A stretch of DNA of 64,000 bases from Bacillus sp. ZZV12-4809. Lineage in GTDB: Bacteria; Bacillota; Bacilli; Bacillales; Cytobacillaceae. Shown here piece by piece: positions 30,180 through 39,913 of the stretch (within the stretch, counting starts at the first letter, position 1; the number at the start of each line of letters is the position of its first letter). Below the pieces are notes generated by a model that ran no database searches, had not been told where the DNA came from, and worked only from the letters and a program-made list of their open reading frames with translations. Location: contig NZ_VCRN01000002.1 of NCBI RefSeq assembly GCF_009849585.1, forward strand, positions 186,001 to 250,000. The letters run 5' to 3'. The translations under genes were made by a program, and so were the position numbers.

Positions 30180-30919
30180 TGATGAATATTGATGTGCTCA
30201 CTCTGTTTCCGGAAATGTTTGAAGGGGTCTTGGGACATTCAATATTAAAAAAAGCGGCAGAAAACCAAGCGGTAACGTACAATGTTGTCAACTTCAGGGA
30301 GTATGCCGACAATAAGCATAAAACGGTTGATGATTATCCATATGGCGGAGGAGCAGGGATGGTTTTAAAGCCTCAGCCAATATTTGATGCGGTTGAGGAT
30401 CTGCGCAGTAAGAGCGGGGCATCTCCAAGGGTTATTCTGCTGTGTCCTCAGGGGGAGCGCTATACGCAAAGAAAAGCTGAAGAGCTGGCAGAAGCAGATC
30501 ACCTGATTTTTGTATGCGGCCATTATGAGGGATATGATGAAAGGATACGGGAGCATGTTGTGACAGATGAAATTTCAATTGGTGATTTTGTGCTGACTGG
30601 CGGCGAGCTTGGAGCGATGGTTGTCATCGACAGTGTCGTCCGATTGCTTCCTGATGTGTTAGGCAACCAGGAATCTCATATGAAAGATTCCTTCAGCACA
30701 GGTTTTCTTGAACATCCTCATTATACACGTCCAGCAGAATTCAGGGGCCTTAAAGTGCCGGATGTCCTCATGTCAGGCAATCATCGCCTTGTTGAAGAAT
30801 GGAGAGCTAAAGAATCGTTGAGAAGAACGTATTTAAGGCGTCCTGACCTTCTTAGTGATGCAGATTTAACAAAAGAACAGCAAAAATGGCTGGATGACAT
30901 AAAAAAAGAAGATAAATAA
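30179..30919 (+). CDS. trmD: tRNA (guanine-N1)-methyltransferase TrmD
   Basis: TrmD methylates G37 of tRNAs using S-adenosylmethionine and prevents frameshifting. The 246-residue SPOUT enzyme carries [17 protein letters not shown] near residue 50 and the knot motif [20 protein letters not shown] near 130. Two consecutive ATG codons (30179 and 30182) follow the rimM stop. The second matches the B. subtilis start, but the first is nearer the GAGGGA site. Confidence 0.96.
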   Translation: MMNIDVLTLFPEMFEGVLGHSILKKAAENQAVTYNVVNFREYADNKHKTVDDYPYGGGAGMVLKPQPIFDAVEDLRSKSGASPRVILLCPQGERYTQRKAEELAEADHLIFVCGHYEGYDERIREHVVTDEISIGDFVLTGGELGAMVVIDSVVRLLPDVLGNQESHMKDSFSTGFLEHPHYTRPAEFRGLKVPDVLMSGNHRLVEEWRAKESLRRTYLRRPDLLSDADLTKEQQKWLDDIKKEDK

Positions 30920-30921
30920 CA

Positions 30922-30950
30922 TTGAAGTTGCCGTCCAAATATGTTATGAT
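30922..30950 (+). promoter_or_regulatory. SigA promoter of rplS
   Basis: TTGAAG at 30922-30927, a 17-base spacer and TATGAT at 30945-30950 with an extended TG. A leader of about 100 bases follows before rplS. Confidence 0.7.
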
Positions 30951-30956
30951 ACTTTT

Positions 30957-31050
30957 TGTGACTTAGGCTGAACTTGTTCAGCTTTCGTCTGATAAAGATG
31001 TTCCGCTGCAAACACAGGTTGTGCATGAGCGTCTGTTGAGAGGAGTTGAA
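30957..31050 (+). ncRNA. Putative ribosomal protein L19 leader
   Basis: The leader between the promoter and rplS is structured. GCTGAAC at 30967-30973 and GTTCAGC at 30976-30982 form a 7-bp hairpin. An L19 leader family is known upstream of rplS in Bacillus and is thought to mediate autogenous control. I recognise the position and a hairpin, but have not matched the consensus. Confidence 0.5.
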
Positions 31051-31054
31051 AACG

Positions 31055-31399
31055 ATGCAAAAACTTATTGAAGAAATCACAAAAGAACAGCTTCGTACTG
31101 ACCTTCCGTCTTTCCGTCCTGGTGATACTGTACGTGTACACGTAAGTATTGTTGAGGGAACTCGTGAGCGTGTTCAGGTATATGAAGGTGTTGTGATTAA
31201 GCGTCGTGGTGGTGGAATCAGCGAAACTTTCACAGTTCGTAAGATTTCTTACGGTGTAGGCGTTGAGCGTACATTCCCTGTGCACACACCTAAGATTGCG
31301 AAGCTTGAAGTTATCCGCCGCGGTAAAGTCCGCCGTGCGAAACTTTACTACCTGCGTAACCTTCGCGGTAAAAAAGCTCGTATCAAAGAAATTCGATAA
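31055..31399 (+). CDS. rplS: 50S ribosomal protein L19
   Basis: A 114-residue L19 with the conserved start [18 protein letters not shown] and the motif [23 protein letters not shown]19 lies at the 30S-50S interface. ATG 31055 follows AGGAG at 31041. A TTG nine bases earlier is in frame but overlaps that site. It has its own promoter, leader and terminator. Confidence 0.97.
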   Translation: MQKLIEEITKEQLRTDLPSFRPGDTVRVHVSIVEGTRERVQVYEGVVIKRRGGGISETFTVRKISYGVGVERTFPVHTPKIAKLEVIRRGKVRRAKLYYLRNLRGKKARIKEIR

Positions 31400-31409
31400 T
31401 AAAGAAAAG

Positions 31410-31440
31410 AAGGAGCTTGTTCAATCAAGCTCCTTTTTCT
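31410..31440 (+). terminator. Intrinsic terminator after rplS
   Basis: AAGGAGCTTG pairs with CAAGCTCCTT, with a 6-base loop and a TTTTCT tail. Flanking A and T runs extend the stem. Confidence 0.9.
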
Positions 31441-31598
31441 TTCATGAAAGAGTAAAGTACAAATAATATTACATAAATGTTAAATAATATAAAAATAAGA
31501 TTCCCATCGTGTTTATTAAGAAGAATTTTTGTAAAATAAGTAAGACAACACTTTCCATGGCAGGTTAGTTATGGGTTAGAAGAATGGTGGGGGATTAA

Positions 31599-32150
31599 AT
31601 GGCAAAAAAGAAAAATGAATTGTGGGAATGGACAAAAGCTCTTGTAATTGCAGTTCTGTTAGCGGCAGTCATCAGATATTTCCTGTTTGCTCCAATTGTG
31701 GTTGACGGCTTGTCCATGATGCCAACATTGCATGACCAGGACCGGATGATTGTAAATAAATTCAGTTATAAAATTGGCGAGCCGGAGCGCTTTGATATTA
31801 TTGTTTTCCATGCACCTGAAAACAAAGATTACATTAAACGGGTAATAGGGCTTCCGGGAGACAAGATTGAATATAAAGATGATACTCTGTTTGTTAACGG
31901 AAAACCGTATGATGAGCCTTACCTGGATGAATATAAGAAGCAGGTAATTGATGGGCCTCTGACAGAGCCATTTACTTTAAAAGAGAAGATCGGACAGGAA
32001 ACAGTTCCTGAAGGGCATTTGTTTGTAATGGGTGACAACCGCCGCTTCAGCAAGGATAGCCGACACATTGGCCCTGTTGCAATGGAAGAGGTACTGGGCG
32101 ATGCCGGAGTAATATACTGGCCAATTGAGGATATTCGCATCGTTGATTGA
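31599..32150 (+). CDS. lepB: Type I signal peptidase
   Basis: A 183-residue membrane protease that removes signal peptides from exported proteins. One N-terminal helix (about 13-32) anchors it. The catalytic Ser39 lies in DGLSMMPTL and the general base Lys80 in [11 protein letters not shown]. The [16 protein letters not shown] motif near residue 147 completes the family signature. GGTGGGGG precedes the ATG. The paralogue number cannot be fixed, so lepB is used as a generic symbol (sip in B. subtilis). Placement between rplS and rbgA is common in Bacillaceae. Confidence 0.94.
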   Translation: MAKKKNELWEWTKALVIAVLLAAVIRYFLFAPIVVDGLSMMPTLHDQDRMIVNKFSYKIGEPERFDIIVFHAPENKDYIKRVIGLPGDKIEYKDDTLFVNGKPYDEPYLDEYKKQVIDGPLTEPFTLKEKIGQETVPEGHLFVMGDNRRFSKDSRHIGPVAMEEVLGDAGVIYWPIEDIRIVD

Positions 32151-32194
32151 CGATTATCTGCTATATAAATATATATTGGATGGAGGTGCCGGCT

Positions 32195-33067
32195 GTGACG
32201 ATTCAGTGGTTTCCCGGCCATATGGCAAAAGCCAGAAGGCAGGTTACAGAAAAATTAAAACTTGTTGATATCATCTTTGAGCTCGTTGATGCCAGGATTC
32301 CTTATTCATCAAGAAACCCGATGATCGATGAAATCATTCAGCACAAACCCCGGCTTGTTTTATTGAATAAAGCTGACATGGCTGATAAAGAAGCAACGAA
32401 GAAGTGGATCAGACATTTTGAAAATAAGGGCATAAGAGCTCTTGCGATAAACTCCCAGGCCGGACAAGGCATGAAAGAAATTGTCTCCGCATCTCAGGAA
32501 ATTCTTCAGGAGAAATTCGATCGAATGAAAGCCAAAGGTGTAAAGCCGAGGGCAATCCGGGCAATGATTGTCGGTATTCCAAATGCCGGCAAATCCACAC
32601 TAATAAATCGCCTGGCCAAAAAGAATATTGCAAGGACAGGAAATACTCCCGGCGTTACGAAAGCCCAGCAGTGGATAAAGGTAGGGAAAGAGCTGGAGCT
32701 GCTCGATACCCCTGGAATTTTGTGGCCAAAATTTGAGGATCAGGAAGTGGGACTTAAGCTTGCTCTGACAGGCGCAATCAAGGATACTATATTAAATCTC
32801 CAGGATGTAGCAGTATATGCACTGCGCTTTCTGGGTGAAAGATATCCGGATCGCCTGAAAGAACGTTACCAGATCGAAGAAATCCCGGAGGAAATTGTTG
32901 AAGTCTTTGATAAAATCGGCAGGCTGCGAGGCTGTCTGATGGGCGGCGGCGAAATTGATTATGATAAGGTAACAGAACTGGTAATCAGGGAATTCCGTTC
33001 TGAAAAAATGGGGCCAATTACATTGGAGCTGCCGGAGGAAATGGCAGTCCGAAATGAAGCTGAATAA
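32195..33067 (+). CDS. rbgA: Ribosome biogenesis GTPase RbgA (YlqF)
   Basis: RbgA is an essential GTPase for late 50S assembly. It shows circular permutation: NKAD (G4) at 58-61 comes before GIPNAGKST (G1, near 129) and DTPG (G3, near 175). A C-terminal RNA-binding helical domain (about 205-290) ends the protein. GTG 32195 gives [14 protein letters not shown], the conserved N terminus, with TGGAGGTG seven bases upstream. Earlier in-frame starts would overlap lepB or the Shine-Dalgarno. The length is 290 residues. Confidence 0.96.
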   Translation: MTIQWFPGHMAKARRQVTEKLKLVDIIFELVDARIPYSSRNPMIDEIIQHKPRLVLLNKADMADKEATKKWIRHFENKGIRALAINSQAGQGMKEIVSASQEILQEKFDRMKAKGVKPRAIRAMIVGIPNAGKSTLINRLAKKNIARTGNTPGVTKAQQWIKVGKELELLDTPGILWPKFEDQEVGLKLALTGAIKDTILNLQDVAVYALRFLGERYPDRLKERYQIEEIPEEIVEVFDKIGRLRGCLMGGGEIDYDKVTELVIREFRSEKMGPITLELPEEMAVRNEAE

Positions 33068-33075
33068 TAATTATT

Positions 33076-33108
33076 AAGACCTTCTGTTCGCAGGAGGCCT
33101 TTATTTTT
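33076..33108 (+). terminator. Probable intrinsic terminator after rbgA
   Basis: AAGACCTTCTG pairs with CAGGAGGCCTT (one mismatch, one G-U) around a TTCG tetraloop. TTATTTTTT follows. Confidence 0.75.
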
Positions 33109-33152
33109 TGGAAGAAATGACGATACATAGATTAGCATAAAAAGGAGAAAAC

Positions 33153-33923
33153 ATGGAAAAGTTAACCATTCGCCAAATAGAAGAAAAGATAAAAACAATT
33201 GAATCAGAGGATGACCCATTCCTTCACTCAATTAAACAGGATGACAGAAAAGGTGTGCAGCAAGTTTTGGCAAAATGGCATTCCCGTATGTTGTTCCAAA
33301 AGAAAATACATGAGAAGCATAAAGAAATGACACGTTATGAGCGTCAGTACAGAAGCCGTGGTTTTGAATGTATTGCCGGAATAGATGAAGTCGGCAGAGG
33401 GCCGCTTGCGGGGCCGGTGGTAGCTGCAGCAGTTATATTGCCTGAAGACTTTTACCTGCCGGGATTAGATGATTCAAAGAAAGTGCCTGAACGAAAAAGA
33501 GAAGAATATTTTGACATGATAAACACTAAGGCTGTAGCTGTCAGTGTGGGGATCATTGAACCCGCGGAAATCGACCGAATTAATATATTTGAAGCAACAA
33601 AAAAGGCAATGCTATCAGCAATTGAAGGCCTGAATCCAAAACCGGATTTCCTGCTTGTAGATGCGGTAAAACTTTTAACACCTTATCCAATGGAAGCTAT
33701 CATAAAGGGAGATGGCAAAAGCGTAACGATTGCTGCAGCCTCTATCATTGCAAAAGTCACAAGAGACAGAATGATGGCTGAAATAGGCAAGGAGTTTCCC
33801 CGATATGGATTTGGGAAAAACATGGGCTATGGGACGAAGGAGCATCTTGAAGCGATATCAATTCATGGAATTACGCCTTATCACCGGAAAAGCTTTGCAC
33901 CGATAAAAGATTCTTATAATTAA
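33153..33923 (+). CDS. rnhB: Ribonuclease HII
   Basis: RNase HII removes ribonucleotides from DNA and RNA primers. The catalytic motif GIDEVGRGPLAGPVVAAA lies near residue 76; further acidic residues lie in LDDSKK and LLVDAVK. An N-terminal extension of about 70 residues is typical of Bacillus RnhB. The length is 256 residues. AAAGGAG lies upstream of the ATG. It is followed 19 bases later by ylqG, so the two may share a transcript. Confidence 0.96.
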   Translation: MEKLTIRQIEEKIKTIESEDDPFLHSIKQDDRKGVQQVLAKWHSRMLFQKKIHEKHKEMTRYERQYRSRGFECIAGIDEVGRGPLAGPVVAAAVILPEDFYLPGLDDSKKVPERKREEYFDMINTKAVAVSVGIIEPAEIDRINIFEATKKAMLSAIEGLNPKPDFLLVDAVKLLTPYPMEAIIKGDGKSVTIAAASIIAKVTRDRMMAEIGKEFPRYGFGKNMGYGTKEHLEAISIHGITPYHRKSFAPIKDSYN

Positions 33924-33942
33924 TAGAGTAGAAGGTGAAGGT

Positions 33943-35799
33943 ATGAAGCCGTCTGAATTAATTCAAAAAATTATAAGGCATGAGCAAAGCAATGCAGGAA
34001 AAGCGGCTTCATTCAGGCCTGGGCAAATTGTCAGCGGTAAAGTAGCGAAGTTATTTCCGAATCAGACGGCAGAGGTGCAGATCGGGGTACATAAAGTGAT
34101 TGCACAGCTGGAAACCCCTTTGTCTGCTGACTATAGATATTGGTTTAGAGTCGAGCCGGGTGAAGGGCTGCTGCATTTAAGAGTTATGGATTCTGTAAAA
34201 GGCCAAAGCAAAGGAGCTGAGGCAGAAAGCCTTCTAAGACAGCTTGGAATGCAGGTGTCCCCGGAAAATAAAACCCTCATTCAATATTTTCTTAAGGAGC
34301 AGCTTCCGATTACTGGTGAAACATTAAGGATGGCATCGGAATGGATTTATGAAAGCATATCTGCTGCCGAAGTCCTGAGGACTGTTAAAGAGCTGATCAT
34401 AAGGCAGCTTCCCTTTTCGAAGAATGTTTATTCAGCGCTCTCCTCAGTCTTAAACGGGGACCCATTATCTTCACTAATAGGAGAATTGCGGGATGAGTTA
34501 AAGGGAGTTGATTTATCATCCAAAGGAAAGCAAATATACTCTATACTTGAGAATTTGACAATGGCTTCAAGAGACAAACTGGGCCAGCAGGCAGTTGTAA
34601 GACTGTTTTCAGAGTGGCTGAATGCAGAAGGTCTGGCTAGTTCCCGAACAGCTTTCGAGCTTTTGAAAACAGTGGGGATGTTACCTGGTGAAGCTGGCGA
34701 GGATGCTGCCGTAAAACAGCTTATTGAGGAAGGCGTGCAAAACAAACCGATTTTTCAAACACTGACTGCTCTTTTGAAAATAAGCAAATCAGGGAGCAGG
34801 CGTGAATTCATTTTAAATTTGGCCAAACTTAATGGTTTTTTTGCACAAAGGTCTGAAAGCAGCAGACAGAGTCAAGCTTTACAAACAATACTTAATGATT
34901 TTCGGAATGGAAAATTATCTTTTCCTCCAGAAAAAAATGTACTTAACACTCTTTTGAAATCAGCTCTATCTCTTACCATAAATGATGATTCTGGACATTT
35001 ATTAGATGGGGAAAAATTCAAGCAGGCTGCTGTCCAGGCAGGGAGATTATTGGGAGGTGAAAAGCTTTCCGGTGCAGCTGCTCTCACACCTCAGGAAAAT
35101 ACAATGCTGGCAGAACTGAAAACAAGCCTTCGTCCCGAATCTCCTCTGCCATATGACCAGCGTCATATTCATAGTGAATTAAAGAGAATAATCAAAACAC
35201 TGGGATTTTCTCATGAACATCATGTCCAAAATTTATTAAAACAGCAAGGTGGTGGAGGCGACGAAAATCTGGACACCCTCAAACCGCTCCTGATGGACTT
35301 CTTAAACGAAGAACCTGTGCATGCAGCTAAGAATGCAGCGGAAAGGCTTCTGCATAAAATAACCGGCTTTCAGGCGCTCTCGCAGGAATCCGGACCATTG
35401 CAGCACTACATCTTTCAGCTGCCGGTTTCTTTATGGGGAAAGGTCACCGATTTGACAATGCAGTGGAGCGGGAGGAGAACAGAAGACGGAAACATTGATC
35501 CCAGCCATTGCCGGGTTATCTTTTATTTGGATTTAGAGCATCTGAATGAAACGATTATCGATCTGCAGGTCCAAAACAGAATCATCAGCATTACAGTTAT
35601 AAATGAGCATACTGAGATGAAAAGTTTAACTTCCCCGTTTGCAGCTGAACTAAAAGCAAATCTATTTACATTAAATTATAAGCTGTCTTCGGTTTCTTTT
35701 CAGAAGCCGGAGCCTGCCGGAGATTCACTTTCAGCAGGACAAGCAATGACTTCAATAGTACCTGCCAAATCATTCAGCGGAGTAGATATAAGAATATGA
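33943..35799 (+). CDS. ylqG: YlqG, protein with FliK-like hook-length-control C-terminal domain
   Basis: A 618-residue protein of unknown function found between rnhB and sucC in Bacillus-group genomes. The N-terminal part (about 20-90) looks like a small beta-barrel with FRPGQIVSGKVAKL. The middle is helical and variable. The last about 150 residues (HYIFQLPVSLWGKVTDLTMQW onward, in pieces) resemble the Flg_hook/FliK C-terminal fold. It has no signal peptide or membrane helix. Its stop overlaps the ylqH start by three bases (ATGA). A FliK-like protein coupled to an FlhB-tail-like one recalls the flagellar export-specificity switch, but it is outside the flagellar operon. Confidence 0.85.
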   Translation: MKPSELIQKIIRHEQSNAGKAASFRPGQIVSGKVAKLFPNQTAEVQIGVHKVIAQLETPLSADYRYWFRVEPGEGLLHLRVMDSVKGQSKGAEAESLLRQLGMQVSPENKTLIQYFLKEQLPITGETLRMASEWIYESISAAEVLRTVKELIIRQLPFSKNVYSALSSVLNGDPLSSLIGELRDELKGVDLSSKGKQIYSILENLTMASRDKLGQQAVVRLFSEWLNAEGLASSRTAFELLKTVGMLPGEAGEDAAVKQLIEEGVQNKPIFQTLTALLKISKSGSRREFILNLAKLNGFFAQRSESSRQSQALQTILNDFRNGKLSFPPEKNVLNTLLKSALSLTINDDSGHLLDGEKFKQAAVQAGRLLGGEKLSGAAALTPQENTMLAELKTSLRPESPLPYDQRHIHSELKRIIKTLGFSHEHHVQNLLKQQGGGGDENLDTLKPLLMDFLNEEPVHAAKNAAERLLHKITGFQALSQESGPLQHYIFQLPVSLWGKVTDLTMQWSGRRTEDGNIDPSHCRVIFYLDLEHLNETIIDLQVQNRIISITVINEHTEMKSLTSPFAAELKANLFTLNYKLSSVSFQKPEPAGDSLSAGQAMTSIVPAKSFSGVDIRI

Positions 35800-36091
35800 A
35801 AAAAATCCCAATGTAAAAAGGAAAGAAGCGGTAGCGTTAAACTATGATCCTGAGAGTAATGGGGCACCAAAGATATCTGCAAAGGGGAAGGGCCTAACAG
35901 CTGAAAATATCCTTGCAAAGGCTAAGGAACATGGTATTCCGGTTCAGGAGGATCCTGCACTTGTTGAGCTTCTTGCCAGGCTTAATATCAATGAAGGAAT
36001 TCCAGAAGAGCTTTATCAGGCCGTTGCAGAGGTATTTGCATTCATCTACAGAGCAGATCAGGAAGCTGGAAAGAGGGGAAATAGGAATTAA
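35796..36091 (+). pseudogene. ylqH: ylqH, FlhB cytoplasmic-tail-like protein, out of frame at an A7 run
   Basis: From 35810 to the TAA at 36089-36091 the frame encodes a protein matching the FlhB C-terminal cytoplasmic domain (EAVALNYDPESNGAP, AKAKEHGIPVQEDPALVELL, IPEELYQAVAEVFAFIYRAD). That frame has no ATG, GTG or TTG at its 5' end. The only sensible start, ATG 35796 overlapping the ylqG stop, is followed by seven A residues and reaches TAA after six codons. One extra A would give a 98-residue protein beginning MKKNPNVKRKEAVALNYD. Causes could be a sequencing error, a true mutation, or polymerase slippage on the A run. FlhB's NPTH cleavage motif is absent; the protein begins where cleaved FlhB would. 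Confidence 0.8.
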
Positions 36092-36394
36092 TCTATTCTG
36101 GTAAACCAATATGTTTCTCTTACACTAATCATTTTTAGAAGCAAGGAGCGGTATTATACTTATATTCAAGTAGAATCGAAAGCTATCGACTGACAGTTTT
36201 CTTTATTTTAATAAAATATTTTTTCCATAAAATTAGGGTCTAATCCTCTTTAATACCAGGGTTTATGAACTATCCAATATTTATAATTTTTAAAGAAATA
36301 TAATATTTTAGAGTAAATGGTAGACAAGGGTTGTGTCATTTAATAAAATGAAAGCGCAGTCTATTTTTTGAAGAGTTCGATAGGAGGATGGGAA
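36092..36394. other. ylqH-sucC gap, no gene seen
   Basis: A 303-base AT-rich stretch without a supportable reading frame. I see no confident -35/-10 pair with standard spacing, although several A/T-rich -10-like hexamers (for example TATAAT at 36282-36287) occur. The sucC Shine-Dalgarno AGGAGG lies at its end. Confidence 0.6.
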
Positions 36395-37555
36395 ATGAAT
36401 ATACATGAGTATCAAGGTAAAGAAGTCCTCAGACAATACGGGGTTGCCGTTCCAAATGGAAAAGTGGCATTTACAGTAGAAGAAGCTGTTGAAGCTGCTA
36501 AAGAGCTTGGCACTGAGGTATGTGTGGTTAAAGCGCAAATCCACGCCGGAGGACGCGGAAAAGCTGGCGGTGTAAAAGTTGCCAAAAATCTTGACGAAGT
36601 TCGTACATATGCAGGTGAAATCTTAGGAAAAACACTTGTTACACATCAAACAGGCCCGGAAGGCAAAGAAGTAAAGCGTTTACTGATTGAAGAGGGCTGT
36701 GACATTCAGAAGGAATATTATGTGGGTCTTGTCCTGGACCGCGCCACATCCCGTGTTGTTTTAATGGCATCGGAAGAAGGCGGCACAGAAATCGAAGAAG
36801 TGGCTGAAAAAACGCCTGAAAAAATCTTCAAGGAAGAAATCGATCCGGTTCTAGGTTTAACAGCATTCCAGGCTCGCAGAATCGCATTTAATATCAATAT
36901 TCCATCAAAACTTGTCGGACAAGCTGTTAAATTTATGATGGGCTTATACAGAGCATATATTGAGAAAGATTGCTCTATTGCTGAAATCAATCCATTAGTT
37001 GTAACTGGAGACGGCAAAGTTATGGCTCTGGATGCTAAGCTGAACTTTGATGCAAATGCACTTTACCGTCAAAAAGACATCCTGGATCTTCGTGACCTTG
37101 AAGAAGAGGATGCAAAGGAAATCGAAGCATCAAAATACGACCTGAGCTACATTTCCCTTGATGGAAACATAGGCTGCATGGTTAATGGTGCAGGATTAGC
37201 AATGGCTACTATGGATATCGTTAAGCATTATGGCGGAGACCCGGCCAATTTCCTAGATGTTGGGGGCGGAGCAACAGCTGAGAAAGTAACTGAAGCTTTC
37301 AAAATCATCCTTTCTGATAAAAACGTAAAAGGAATTTTTGTTAATATCTTCGGCGGAATCATGAAGTGCGACATCATCGCCACTGGTGTAGTGGAAGCAG
37401 CAAAGCAAGTAGGCCTGAATGTGCCATTAGTTGTTCGTCTTGAAGGCACGAATGTTGAAATGGGCAAGAAGATTCTTGCAGAATCCGATATCGATATCAT
37501 CGCTGCTGAGTCCATGGCTGACGGTGCACAAAAAATCGTTTCTTTAGTAGGCTAA
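36395..37555 (+). CDS. sucC: Succinyl-CoA synthetase (ADP-forming) beta subunit
   Basis: SucC with SucD converts succinyl-CoA to succinate with ATP formation in the citric acid cycle. The 386-residue protein starts [17 protein letters not shown]. The ATP-grasp domain holds [17 protein letters not shown] near residue 44. The C-terminal half has the [18 protein letters not shown] and [10 protein letters not shown] motifs. ATG 36395 follows AGGAGG closely. An earlier in-frame ATG at 36368 adds unrelated residues and is rejected. Confidence 0.97.
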   Translation: MNIHEYQGKEVLRQYGVAVPNGKVAFTVEEAVEAAKELGTEVCVVKAQIHAGGRGKAGGVKVAKNLDEVRTYAGEILGKTLVTHQTGPEGKEVKRLLIEEGCDIQKEYYVGLVLDRATSRVVLMASEEGGTEIEEVAEKTPEKIFKEEIDPVLGLTAFQARRIAFNINIPSKLVGQAVKFMMGLYRAYIEKDCSIAEINPLVVTGDGKVMALDAKLNFDANALYRQKDILDLRDLEEEDAKEIEASKYDLSYISLDGNIGCMVNGAGLAMATMDIVKHYGGDPANFLDVGGGATAEKVTEAFKIILSDKNVKGIFVNIFGGIMKCDIIATGVVEAAKQVGLNVPLVVRLEGTNVEMGKKILAESDIDIIAAESMADGAQKIVSLVG

Positions 37556-37668
37556 GAATCAAAAATGAGCGGCCGTTCAGTATTAAAGGCATATAGCGGA
37601 ATCAAAGGATTTTACTTAACGTCTTTATGCGCAGGATGGCTCTCTTTAGACCAGAAAGGAGAATTAAC

Positions 37669-38571
37669 GTGAGCGTATTTATTAATAAAGATACTAAAGT
37701 TATAGTTCAAGGGATTACTGGTTCAACAGCCCTTTTCCATACAAAGCAAATGCTTGAATACGGAACGCAAATTGTCGGCGGTGTAACTCCGGGTAAAGGC
37801 GGTACTGAAGTAGAAGGTGTTCCTGTTTTCAATACAGTGGAGGAAGCAGTTAAGGCGACAGGTGCCAACGCCTCCGTTATCTATGTTCCCGCTCCATTTG
37901 CTGCAGATGCGATCCTTGAAGCTGTTGATGCAGAATTGGATCTTGCTATCTGTATCACTGAGCATATTCCTGTATTGGATATGGTTAAAGTTAAGCGTTA
38001 TATGGAAGGCAAGAAGACCCGCCTTGTAGGTCCTAACTGCCCGGGTGTTATCACTCCTGAAGAGTGTAAGATCGGCATTATGCCAGGCTACATCCACACT
38101 AAAGGACATGTTGGGGTTGTTTCCCGTTCAGGCACATTGACTTATGAAGCTGTACATCAGCTGACACAGGCAGGTATCGGCCAATCAACTGCAGTTGGAA
38201 TCGGCGGAGATCCAGTTAACGGAACAAACTTCATTGATGTTTTAAAAGCATTCAATGAAGACCCTGAAACTTATGCTGTCATCATGATTGGTGAAATCGG
38301 AGGAACTGCTGAAGAAGAAGCTGCAGAATGGGTTAAAGAAAACATGACTAAACCTGTTGTAGGCTTCATCGGCGGACGCACTGCACCTCCAGGAAAGCGT
38401 ATGGGTCATGCTGGCGCAATCATCTCAGGAGGTAAAGGAACAGCTGATGAAAAAATCCGTGTAATGAATGAGTGCGGTATTCAGGTAGCTGACACTCCAT
38501 CTGTAATGGGTGAAACACTGATAAAGGTTCTGAAAGAAAAAGGCCTTTATGACCAGTGTAAAACACACTAA
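37669..38571 (+). CDS. sucD: Succinyl-CoA synthetase (ADP-forming) alpha subunit
   Basis: The 300-residue CoA-binding subunit, carrying the active-site phosphohistidine in the [10 protein letters not shown] motif near residue 245. The CoA-binding fold has VQGITGSTA near residue 15. GTG 37669 gives the conserved start [14 protein letters not shown], with AAAGGAG seven bases upstream. It lies 113 bases after sucC, a longer gap than in B. subtilis as I recall it, with nothing recognisable in it. A terminator follows. Confidence 0.97.
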   Translation: MSVFINKDTKVIVQGITGSTALFHTKQMLEYGTQIVGGVTPGKGGTEVEGVPVFNTVEEAVKATGANASVIYVPAPFAADAILEAVDAELDLAICITEHIPVLDMVKVKRYMEGKKTRLVGPNCPGVITPEECKIGIMPGYIHTKGHVGVVSRSGTLTYEAVHQLTQAGIGQSTAVGIGGDPVNGTNFIDVLKAFNEDPETYAVIMIGEIGGTAEEEAAEWVKENMTKPVVGFIGGRTAPPGKRMGHAGAIISGGKGTADEKIRVMNECGIQVADTPSVMGETLIKVLKEKGLYDQCKTH

Positions 38572-38590
38572 TCTTTTCAAATAACTTAAG

Positions 38591-38620
38591 AATAGTCCCT
38601 CTTTTTGAGGGACTATTTCT
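38591..38620 (+). terminator. Intrinsic terminator after sucD
   Basis: AATAGTCCCTC pairs perfectly with GAGGGACTATT around a TTTTT loop. The tail TCTGCTTT is T-rich but interrupted. Confidence 0.83.
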
Positions 38621-38677
38621 GCTTTGCCATTTTCCCCGCACACACCCCTTCATTAAAAAACAATACAGGAGGCTTCC

Positions 38678-39553
38678 ATGAATGAATTTAATATGAGGCT
38701 CACCCATCTCCATCACTGCAGAGGAATGAGCTGGAAGATGATTTATTATATTCTTAAGAATGATCCAGAATTAAAATTTTTGTATAATGATGCACCCTAT
38801 CGAATAATACCCCCGGTAAACTCCACTAAGGAATCTCTCTCCAATGTATTCCAGGATCTGCATTCTGATCGAATCCATGAACAAATTCGCCAATACTCAC
38901 CAAATGGCATTAAAGCCATTACTATTTTTGACGAGGAATATCCCATTCTTTTAAAAGAAACATACCAGCCGCCTTGGGTTTTATATGCCCGGGGCGATAC
39001 CAGTCTTTTGAATAGCAGGGTACACCTGGCTGTTGTTGGTTCCAGACAGGCAACAGAGTATGGCGAGAAAGCCATTCAGTCCATTTTTCCGAAGCTTATT
39101 GAGCAGGGGATTATTATTGTAAGCGGGCTGGCAGCCGGTATAGATGCGATTGCACATAAGGAAGCAATTAAAAATAAAGGAAAAACAATCGGTGTCATAG
39201 CAGGTGGCCTGTTTCATATTTATCCACAGGCAAACCAGAAGCTTGCTTATGAAATGATGAAAAATCATCTGGTAATATCTGAATATCCGCCGGACACAAG
39301 GCCCTCAAGATGGCAGTTTCCAATGAGGAACCGAATCATAAGCGGGATTTGCAGAGGGACACTGATAATTCAGGCGAAAAGCAAAAGCGGCTCTCTTATT
39401 ACAGCCAATTATGCTGTGCAGGAAGGACGGGAAGTGTTTGCAGTACCAGGGAATATTTTTAGCCCATTCTCAGTCGGAACAAATGAACTAATTCAGCAAG
39501 GTGCCAAACTGGTAAAATCGGCTGAAGAAATCTTGGAAGAGTTTGCTTACTGA
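38678..39553 (+). CDS. dprA: DNA-processing protein DprA
   Basis: DprA loads RecA on incoming single-stranded DNA during natural transformation. The 291-residue protein has an N-terminal helical domain and the extended Rossmann fold with VVGSRQATEYG near residue 112, SGLAAGIDAIAH near 150 and FPMRNRIISG near 213. It lacks the C-terminal winged-helix extension of some homologues, as in B. subtilis. CAGGAGGC precedes the ATG. The presence of dprA alone does not prove competence. Confidence 0.95.
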   Translation: MNEFNMRLTHLHHCRGMSWKMIYYILKNDPELKFLYNDAPYRIIPPVNSTKESLSNVFQDLHSDRIHEQIRQYSPNGIKAITIFDEEYPILLKETYQPPWVLYARGDTSLLNSRVHLAVVGSRQATEYGEKAIQSIFPKLIEQGIIIVSGLAAGIDAIAHKEAIKNKGKTIGVIAGGLFHIYPQANQKLAYEMMKNHLVISEYPPDTRPSRWQFPMRNRIISGICRGTLIIQAKSKSGSLITANYAVQEGREVFAVPGNIFSPFSVGTNELIQQGAKLVKSAEEILEEFAY

Positions 39554-39573
39554 TCAGTTAAAAATGAAAAATG

Positions 39574-39603
39574 GAGCCTTGATAAATTAGAGGCTCTTCT
39601 CTT
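39574..39603 (+). terminator. Weak terminator candidate after dprA
   Basis: A 6-bp stem GAGCCT/AGGCTC with an 11-base loop, followed by TTCTCTT. Short stem and long loop make this uncertain. Confidence 0.42.
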
Positions 39604-39772
39604 ACATCCCTGATTTTAAATTTGTTTATTTAAAGGATTTTTTACAAAAAGGTTGAAATTCTATTAAAACTGTTATACATTTTGCAACAGGTATTAAGGA
39701 AATTAAGACTATGCTATTTAGTTATTATAGGGATTTATCTTGCAAACGGTTGCGGAAATAATCTGATTAAGT

Positions 39773-39799
39773 TTGACAAACTTGAATAGAATGTAGAAT
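39773..39799 (+). promoter_or_regulatory. Candidate promoter for topA
   Basis: A perfect TTGACA at 39773-39778 and TAGAAT at 39794-39799 with a short 15-base spacer. The spacing is below the optimum. The rest of the 394-base dprA-topA gap holds a weak terminator and a possible leader structure at 39865-39913; otherwise I see nothing. Confidence 0.45.
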
Positions 39800-39864
39800 A
39801 ATAATGAATATTTCAGTACACACGCAGTTAATGAGACTGCTTTAATGGTAATAAATAATAAATA

Positions 39865-39913
39865 CAGGCAGTTTAGCAGGTGAAAATACCGCATTCCATA
39901 AAGGTTTTGCCTG
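39865..39913 (+). other. Possible structured topA leader
   Basis: CAGGCA at 39865-39870 can pair with TGCCTG at 39908-39913. It encloses an inner stem GC(A)GGT/ACCGC at 39875-39891. It lies about 20 bases before the topA Shine-Dalgarno. I do not recognise a riboswitch class. Confidence 0.35.

Noticed and set aside
35913-36104. A 63-codon frame in the ylqH region
   Set aside because: It is in a different frame from the conserved FlhB-tail-like sequence and has no homology-like pattern or ribosome binding site.
36349-36362. cre-like sequence TGAAAGCGCAGTCT before sucC
   Set aside because: The left half fits a CcpA site, but two conserved positions in the right half differ, so it is too weak to list as an operator.
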